From NCBI GenBank assembly GCA_040954595.2, contig CM082586.2:6448001-6512000 (forward strand): DNA of 64,000 bases, given 5' to 3'. Under the pieces are notes generated by a model, which saw nothing but the letters and a program-made list of their open reading frames with translations, was not told the origin of the DNA and searched no databases. The stretch comes from Balanoglossus misakiensis (Eukaryota > Hemichordata). Each line of letters begins with the position of its first letter. Positions within the stretch are counted from its first letter, which is position 1. The position numbers and the translations under genes are program-made. Of the stretch, positions 57,013 through 64,000 are shown piece after piece.

Positions 57013-58053
57013 ATGGAAGACGACAACGGTTCATTGTCGCTCAACTTTTCAACACCACCGACTAGTCTCATACCTGAGTTCACAGATTACAACCTGTCGT
57101 GCCACATCGAAGCTAAAGTACAGAGCATCACGGCTTTGTGCATCTGTATATTTGGGTTACTAGGCAACAGCGTCTTCTTGTTTGTCGTCGCCAAGGTACG
57201 CACACTGCGCACGCTCCTTGATGCGCTCCTCATAAACCTGTGTTTGGCGGACTCGATTTATTTGCTAGGCAACACCAGCATCACGATTTGTATTATCTCA
57301 ACAAGGCAGCACTGCATCTTTTTCGTCGACCTGGATGTACTGTGCGCTCTCGTGCTCCTTAACGCTGTTGTGTTGTATACATCCACCTTCACCGTCGCCG
57401 TCATCAGCTACGAACGCTACAAGGCCATCCGGGAACCCCTGCAGAACCAGTCAGACGGAGTGAACCCGCGAACGAGGACGGCCGCGTTCATCACAATCTG
57501 CTGGTCGCTCGCCGTCGTCGACACGGCCCTGCAGGCCGGCGTGACGCAATGCGCGATGTACACGGCGCGGGTGTGGGTAAAAGTCTACATCGACGTCATC
57601 GGTCTTCTGAGCATCCTCGTTCCCCTGCTCTGTACCGTCGTCTGCTACTTCCTGGTCGTTCGGGAGTTGGCGAGAACCCCGAGGAACGGCGAGAACAGCT
57701 CCAGACAGAAAGACGACAGACAGGTCATCAGGATGTGCACCGTTACCGCCGTTCTCACTTTCGCCTGCACCTTCCCGAAGTGCCTGCAGGCCGTCATTTC
57801 GCTGTTGGAATTGTCTCACAATCTCAGAGTCACGCTGGATTTCCTGATCTGTTTGAACAACTTCGCTGTCTACTTGCTTCTCATCAAGTCGGCCACAAGC
57901 CCCATCATATACAACGTCATGAGCAGCCGTTACCGTCGCGCGTTTCGAAAAGCCTTTTCTTGTAACAATAAAATCTTTCCGGCCGCGGGATCATCCAACA
58001 CGAGTAACCGACGTTCCAGTCGTCAGCAAAACAGCGCCCCAGCCGGTATATAA
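57013..58053 (+). CDS. Class A (rhodopsin-like) G protein-coupled receptor, intronless coding region
   Basis: 346-residue seven-helix receptor. ATG 57013 (MEDDNGSLSL) is preferred over an upstream in-frame ATG at 56848 because a splice acceptor (TTTATTACAG) lies 16 bp before it and the upstream part does not look coding. Visible marks: N-glycosylation sites NGS, NFS and NLS; TM1 GN at 51-52; TM2 LCLAD at 76-80; Cys101 before TM3 and Cys180 in loop 2 for the usual disulfide; ERY at 134-136 in place of DRY; TM5 Pro204; CTFP at 252-255 in place of CWxP; SPIIY at 296-300 in place of NPxxY; basic RYRRAFRKAF helix 8. It resembles peptide or amine receptors, but the ligand cannot be named. Confidence 0.9.
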   Translation: MEDDNGSLSLNFSTPPTSLIPEFTDYNLSCHIEAKVQSITALCICIFGLLGNSVFLFVVAKVRTLRTLLDALLINLCLADSIYLLGNTSITICIISTRQHCIFFVDLDVLCALVLLNAVVLYTSTFTVAVISYERYKAIREPLQNQSDGVNPRTRTAAFITICWSLAVVDTALQAGVTQCAMYTARVWVKVYIDVIGLLSILVPLLCTVVCYFLVVRELARTPRNGENSSRQKDDRQVIRMCTVTAVLTFACTFPKCLQAVISLLELSHNLRVTLDFLICLNNFAVYLLLIKSATSPIIYNVMSSRYRRAFRKAFSCNNKIFPAAGSSNTSNRRSSRQQNSAPAGI

Positions 58054-58888
58054 GCGTGGCATAAAAGAGAATGTTATATTTGAATGTCCTTGACAGGCTT
58101 TCTGAGAGTGTCATTCAAACTTCCTACACGTAAACATTCTCTAACTCAATTAGATTAGATTTTATTCAGATAATTTTTCATCTACCTTCTTAGTCGGCTA
58201 TCACTATTTTGCCTGTGGTTCCCCAAATTCACTTTTTATCAAACACTCATCACTGGTTTACGCAAGATGATTGAATCTCTCTTATTGAACCAGACGACGA
58301 TATTTCACTTCGACCAGACGAGGAACGTTTACACCCATAGACATACAACATGCAAATTCACACCATGTAAAATGGACGACACGTGATTTTTGTAAAAATG
58401 TGAAAATTATATTAGAGAAAAACTACAACAATATTTAAAAAGATCATGACTTGTGTTTTTGAATAGAACATATTCGAGGTACCTGGGGATTACATACAAA
58501 TCTATTTCAATGTAACTACATGGTACAAAGTACACCCTTTGTAACATTGCCGTATCTCTGTAGACATTGTTGCTGCTGACAAACTCTCGCTTATTGGCTG
58601 GGACGGTATCAAACTAGTTAGAGAGAGAACTCTACTATGTCCAATGAGAGGGATTCTACTTAAAGATTACAGATTTTTGAAACATTTTCCCCATTACTTT
58701 GATTAAATGTTTGTGTAATTTTTATGGGACATAATTTACTTTTATGATGTATTTGTTTCGAAAAATTTGGCCCTGATACTTGGAAAGTTTTTGAAGAAAA
58801 TAGCCAATCAAGTACAATGTACAGTTTAATAATAAACTACCCTATGCGATTTACTCAAGGTAAGTGGTAATTTATTCATTTCTCAGAG

Positions 58889-58891
<3 letters not shown>
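58054..58891. other. GPCR 3' UTR and intergenic sequence
   Basis: AT-rich, no open frame of note. AATAAA at 58831-58836 may be the GPCR poly(A) signal, giving a 3' UTR of about 780 nt. Confidence 0.45.
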
Positions 58892-58987
<96 letters not shown>

Positions 58988-59083
58988 ACAGACAGACAGA
59001 GACAGACAGGCAGAGAGACAGAGACAGGCAGACAGAGAGAGAAAGAGACAGAGAGAGACGGAGAGAGGAGGAGAGAGAGAGGA
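58892..59083. repeat. (GA)n microsatellite with degenerate CAGA/GACA flank
   Basis: A pure GA dinucleotide run of about 90 bp followed by CAGA, GACA and GGAGA variants. It lies between the convergent GPCR and Cys-loop genes. Confidence 0.96.
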
Positions 59084-59294
59084 GCTGTTCTCTTGTATGT
59101 ATGTGTCTACTTGGCATCCACTTGCAATATCTGGATGGATCGCTGCGTTCGTACCATGCGGACCTTCTCTAACATTGATCACAGTTTACTATATACATTG
59201 TAGCATCTTAGGGGCGTCCAAGGCGTTGTCTCTAAACCGGCAGCGATGATGTAGCTGGTACTACATTCACGAAGTATAAAGTAATCGGATCAAT

Positions 59295-59615
59295 TCATCT
59301 GTCAAACATATAGAGCGGCCAATAAATGCAATTGAAAATGAGGAAAGACATGGGAAAAACGAGTCGCGAGAGCCTGTCGATATACAGTGCTCTGTTTTTG
59401 AGTCTCAGTCCTTCGCCGTAGAGAGTGTCTGCCAGATTCCCATCAGGTGTGCGTTGATAGGCCAAGGCTGTGGCAAACTTGTAACTTCCCGAGCGAGAAC
59501 GCCTTGCATGGGGATGTTGACGGATATATCCACTGGGGCTTCTGGGTAATTTGTCGTAGCTTTCCAGTTCGCTCATACTCGACGTCTTTGTGATCCAGTT
59601 TGAACTGGACGGATC
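59295..59615 (-). CDS. Cys-loop ligand-gated channel, last exon (partial gene)
   Basis: 321-bp terminal exon on minus, starting after CCTCTTAG at phase 0 (DPSSSNWITK) and running 106 residues to a TGA. It encodes the end of the cytoplasmic M3-M4 loop, rich in Ser, Arg and Tyr, then the pre-M4 helix and TM4: YIDRLSRLVFPMSFLIFNCI followed by YWPLYMFDR. This matches the C-terminus of GABA-A/glycine/glutamate-gated chloride receptor subunits (Ile-Asp-x-x-Ser-Arg then Phe-Pro and Phe-Asn-x-x-Tyr-Trp). The rest of the gene must lie upstream on minus, beyond the satellite and the window edge. Anion-channel branch likely, subunit class not determinable. Confidence 0.85.
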   Translation of the reverse strand, partial: DPSSSNWITKTSSMSELESYDKLPRSPSGYIRQHPHARRSRSGSYKFATALAYQRTPDGNLADTLYGEGLRLKNRALYIDRLSRLVFPMSFLIFNCIYWPLYMFDR

Positions 59616-59717
59616 CTAAGAGGTCAAAGACAGCAAAAAAACTCTTCATAAGTTAACAAAATTCAGACGATATGCACATGGGGAAAGACCAGAAGAGTCT
59701 ATCATTTTAGCCAAACA

Positions 59718-61998
59718 GTCCTAAAATGACAAAATCACCAACGTCCTCAAAGTCGGGAATTAGTCATTTTTTGATAGTTTTCATGAGCTATAACCCATGA
59801 AAATGTCCAAAAATGACAAAATCACCAAAGATCTCAATGTCGGGAATTTGTCATTTTTTGAGAGTTTTCATGAGCTATAACCCATGAAAAATGTCCAAAA
59901 ATGACAAAATCACCGAAGTTCTCAAAGTCGGGAATTTGTCATTTTTTGAGAGTTTTCATGAGCTATAACCCATGAAAAATGTCCAAAAATGACAAAATCA
60001 CCGAAGTTCTCAAAGTCGGGAATTTGTCATTTTTTGAGAGTTTTCATGAGCTATAACCCATGAAAAATGTCCAAAAATGACAAAATCACCGAAGTTCTCA
60101 AAGTCGGGAATTTGTCATTTTTTGAGAGTTTTCATGAGCTATAACCCATGAAAAATGTCCAAAAATGACAAAATCACCAAAGATCTCAAAGTCGGGAATT
60201 TGTCATTTTTTGAGAGTTTTCATGAGCTATAACCCATGAAAAATGTCCAAAAATGACAAAATCACCGAAGTTCTCAAAGTCGGGAATTTGTCATTTTTTG
60301 AGAGTTTTCATGAGCTATAACCCATGAAAAATGTCCAAAAATGACAAAATCACCGAAGTTCTCAAAGTCGGGAATTAGTCATTTTTTGAGAGTTTTCATG
60401 AGCTATAACCCATGAAAAATGTCCAAAAATGACAAAATCACCGAAGTTCTCAAAGTCGGGAATTTGTCATTTTTTGAGAGTTTTCATGAGCTATAACCCA
60501 TGAAAATGTCCAAAAATGACAAAATCACCGAAGTTCTCAAAGTCGGGAATTTGTCATTTTTTGAGAGTTTTCATGAGCTATAACCCATGAAAAATGTCCA
60601 AAAATGACACAATCACCGAAGTTCTCAAAGTCGGGATTTTGTCATTTTTTGAGAGTTTCCATTAGCTATAACCCATGAAAAATGTCCAAAAATGACACAA
60701 TCACCGAAGTTCTCAAACTCGGGAATTCGTCATTTTTTGAGAGTTTTCATGAGCTATAACCCATGAAAAAGGTCCAAAAATGACACAATCACCGAAGTTC
60801 TCAAAGTCGGGAATTTGTCATTTTTTGACAGTTTTCATGAGCTATAACCCATGAAAAATGTCCAAAAATGACAAAATCTCCGAAGTTCTCAAAGTCGGGA
60901 ATTTGTCATTTTTTGAGAGTTTTCATGGGCTATAACCCATGAAAAATGTCCAAAAATGACAAAATCACAAAAGTTCTCAAAGTCGGGAATTTGTCATTTT
61001 TTGAGAGTTTTCATGAGCTATAACCCATGAAAAATGTCCAAAAATGACAAAATCTCCGAAGTTCTGAAAGTCGGGAATTTGTCATTTTTTGAGAGTTTTC
61101 ATGAGCTATAACCCATGAAAAATGTCCAAAAATGACAAAATCTCCGAAGTTCTCAAAGTCGGGAATTTGTCATTTTTTGAGATTTTTCATGAGCTATAAC
61201 CCATGAAAAATGTCCAAAAATGACAAAATCTCCGAAGTTCTCAAAGTCGGAAATTTGTCATTTTTTGAGATTTTTCATGAGCTATAACCCATGAAAAATG
61301 TCCAAAAATGACACAATCTCCGAAGTTCTCAAAGTCGGGAATTTGTCATTTTTTGAGAGTTTTCATGAGCTATAACCCATGAAAAATGTCCAAAAATGAC
61401 AAAATCTCCGAAGTTCTCAAAGTCGGGAATTTGTCATTTTTTGAGATTTTTCATGAGCTATAACCCATGAAAAATGTCCAAAAATGACAAAATCACCGAA
61501 GTTCTCAAAGTCGGGAATTTGTCATTTTTTGAGATTTTTCATGAGCTATAACCCATGAAAAATGTCCAAAAATGACAAAATCACCGAAGTTCTCAAAGTC
61601 GGGAATTTGTCATTTTTTGAGATTTTTCATGAGCTATAACCCATGAAAAATGTCCAAAAATGACAAAATCTCCGAAGTTCTCAAAGTCGGGAATTTGTCA
61701 TTTTTTGAGATTTTTCATGAGCTATAACCCATGAAAAATGTCCAAAAATGACACAATCTCCGAAGTTCTCAAAGTCGGGAATTTGTCATTTTTTGAGATT
61801 TTTCATGAGCTATAACCCATGAAAAATGTCCAAAAATGACAAAATCTCCGAAGTTCTCAAAGTCGGGAATTTGTCATTTTTTGAGATTTTTCATGAGCTA
61901 TAACCCATGAAAAATGTCCAAAAATGACAAAATCTCCGAAGTTCTCAAAGTCGGGAATTTGTCATTTTTTGAGATTTTTCATGAGCTATAACCCATGA
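59718..61998. repeat. Satellite array A, 88-bp monomer
   Basis: About 26 head-to-tail copies. Each contains GTCCAAAAATGACAAAATC, a GTTCTCAAAGTCGGGAATTT segment and the core TTTTCATGAGCTATAACCC. Spacing between successive CCCATG words is 88 bp. Copies are nearly identical, differing by single substitutions (CACC/CTCC, GAGAG/GAGAT) and one-base length changes in the A run. The left-most copy is more diverged. Confidence 0.97.
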
Positions 61999-64000
61999 TT
62001 TTTTGTGAAAAATGGCCGAATTTTGAAAATTCGCAAAGTCGAAAAATTGTCATTTTTGGATGATTTTCATGAGCTATAACCCATGCTTTTTTAAAAAAAA
62101 ATGAAGAAATTTTGATATTTCGGAAAGTCGAAAAATTGTCATTTTTGGATGATTTTCATGAGCTATAACCCATGCTTTTTTCAAAAAAATGAAGAAATTT
62201 CGATATTTCGGAAAGTCGAAAAATTGTCATTTTTGGATGATTTTCATGAGCTATAACCCATGCTTTTTTCAAAAAAAATGAAGAAATTTTGATATTTCGG
62301 AAAGTCGAAAAATTGTCATTTTTGGATGATTTTCATGAGCTATAACCCATGCTTTTTTCAAAAAATGAAGAAATTTTGATATTTCGGAAAGTCGAAAAAT
62401 TGTCATTTTTGGATGATTTTCATGAGCTATAACCCATGCTTTTTTCAAAAAAATGAAGAAATTTTGATATTTCGGAAAGTCGAAAAATTGTCATTTTTGG
62501 ATGATTTTCATGAGCTATAACCCATGCTTTTTTCAAAAAAATGAAGAAATTTTGATATTTCGGAAAGTCGAAAAATTGTCATTTTTGGATGATTTTCATG
62601 AGCTATAACCCATGCTTTTTTCAAAAAATGAAGAAATTTTGATATTTCGGAAAGTCGAAAAATTGTCATTTTTGGATGATTTTCATGAGCTATAACCCAT
62701 GCTTTTTCAAAAAAATGAAGAAATTTTGATATTTCGGAAAGTCGAAAAATTGTCATTTTTGGATGATTTTCATGAGCTATAACCCATGCTTTTTTCAAAA
62801 AATGAAGAAATTTTGATATTTCGGAAAGTCGAAAAATTGTCATTTTTGGATGATTTTCATGAGCTATAACCCATGCTTTTTTCAAAAAAATGAAGAAATT
62901 TTGATATTTCGGAAAGTCGAAAAATTGTCATTTTTGGATGATTTTCATGAGCTATAACCCATGCTTTTTTCAAAAAATGAAGAAATTTTTTATATTTCGG
63001 AAAGTCGAAAAATTGTCATTTTTGGATGATTTTCATGAGCTATAACCCATGCTTTTTTTAAAAAAATGAAGAAATTTTGATATTTCGGAAAGTCGAAAAA
63101 TTGTCATTTTTGGATGATTTTCATGAGCTATAACCCATGCTTTTTTCAAAAAAATGAAGAAATTTTGATATTTCGGAAAGTCGAAAAATTGTCATTTTTG
63201 GATGATTTTCATGAGCTATAACCCATGCTTTTTTCAAAAAAATGAAGAAATTTTGATATTTCGGAAAGTCGAAAAATTGTCATTTTTGGATGATTTTCAT
63301 GAGCTATAACCCATGCTTTTTTCAAAAAAATGAAGAAATTTTGATATTTCGGAAAGTCGAAAAATTGTAATTTTTGGATGATTTTCATGAGCTATAACCC
63401 ATGCTTTTTTCAAAAAATGAAGAAATTTTGATATTTCGGAAAGTCGAAAAATTGTCATTTTTGGATGATTTTCATGAGCTATAACCCATGCTTTTTTCAA
63501 AAAAATGAAGAAATTTTGATATTTCGGAAAGTCGAAAAATTGTCATTTTTGGATGATTTTCATGAGCTATAACCCATGCTTTTTTCAAACAAAATGAAGA
63601 AATTTTGATATTTCGGAAAGTCGAAAAATTGTCATTTTTGGATGATTTTCATGAGCTATAACCCATGCTTTTTTCAAAAAAATGAAGAAATTTTGATATT
63701 TCGGAAAGTCGAAAAATTGTCATTTTTGGATGATTTTCATGAGCTATAACCCATGCTTTTTTCAAAAAAATGAAGAAATTTTGATATTTCGGAAAGTCGA
63801 AAAATTGTCATTTTTGGATGATTTTCATGAGCTATAACCCATGCTTTTTTCAAAAAAATGAAGAAATTTTGATATTTCGGAAAGTCGAAAAATTGTCACT
63901 TTTGGATGATTTTCATGAGCTATAACCCATGCTTTTTTCAAAAAAATGAAGAAATTTTGATATTTCGGAAAGTCGAAAAATTGTCATTTTTGGATGATTT
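61999..64000. repeat. Satellite array B, 88-89-bp monomer, runs off the window
   Basis: About 22 copies with monomer words GCTTTTTTCAAAAAAATG, TTTTGATATTTCGGAAAGTC and TTGTCATTTTTGGATGATTT, and the same CATGAGCTATAACCCATG core as array A. Copies differ mainly in A-run length. The first unit (about 61999-62080) is a hybrid of A-like and B-like sequence. Confidence 0.97.

Noticed and set aside
57451-57965. Long open frames overlapping the GPCR in other frames
   Set aside because: Shadows of the high-GC GPCR coding sequence, with composition typical of out-of-frame translation.
58864-59182. Arg-Glu and Ser-Leu repeat open frames
   Set aside because: They read the GA microsatellite on either strand.
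62508-62885. Repetitive open frame on minus made of about 29-residue units
   Set aside because: It is a by-product of satellite B: open only where 88- and 89-bp monomers happen to keep frame. Length changes in the A runs break it elsewhere. The same applies to 63297-63500.

Overview
The window is animal genomic DNA. Genes are split into many short exons with GT-AG introns, the products are animal-type (peroxisomal acyl-CoA oxidase, AQP4-like aquaporins, a TRPC-type channel, a class A GPCR, a Cys-loop receptor), and introns and intergenic DNA are full of short inverted-repeat transposons, microsatellites and a long satellite. The compact introns, the many palindromic TACATGTA-type words and the chordate-type aquaporin exon sizes suggest an invertebrate deuterostome (amphioxus- or hemichordate-like). 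That placement is inference and should be tested by search.

Layout. (1) 272-5053, plus: the 3' two thirds of ACOX1, ending in the peroxisomal signal AKL. It carries a tandemly duplicated 170-bp exon that can only be used in a mutually exclusive way. (2) 7805-41823: four AQP4/AQP1-like aquaporin genes, two on plus (7805-21408, 27651-31727) followed by two on minus (37940-34593, 41823-39015). All keep a 205-bp exon, and three keep the 81-bp second-NPA exon. Gene 1 has an extra intron and gene 4 has lost its last one. None has the usual aromatic residue at the TM2 filter position, and two also lack the TM5 histidine. (3) 51665-43758, minus: a 14-exon TRPC-like channel of 1068 residues with an unusually long glycosylatable S3-S4 loop and no zinc-binding Cys motif. 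(4) 57013-58053, plus: a class A GPCR with an uninterrupted coding region. (5) 59615-59295, minus: the last exon (TM4) of a Cys-loop ligand-gated channel. (6) 59718-64000: two abutting, related 88-bp satellite arrays that run off the end of the window.

How the pieces may fit. The four aquaporins look like local duplicates. They sit next to a TRPC-like cation channel, and all five proteins end in a possible PDZ-binding tail, so common scaffolding is a reasonable but untested idea. Exon limits were worked out by hand from splice sites, reading-frame phase and remembered family sequences. The phases add up to intact frames for ACOX1, all four aquaporins and the TRPC gene.
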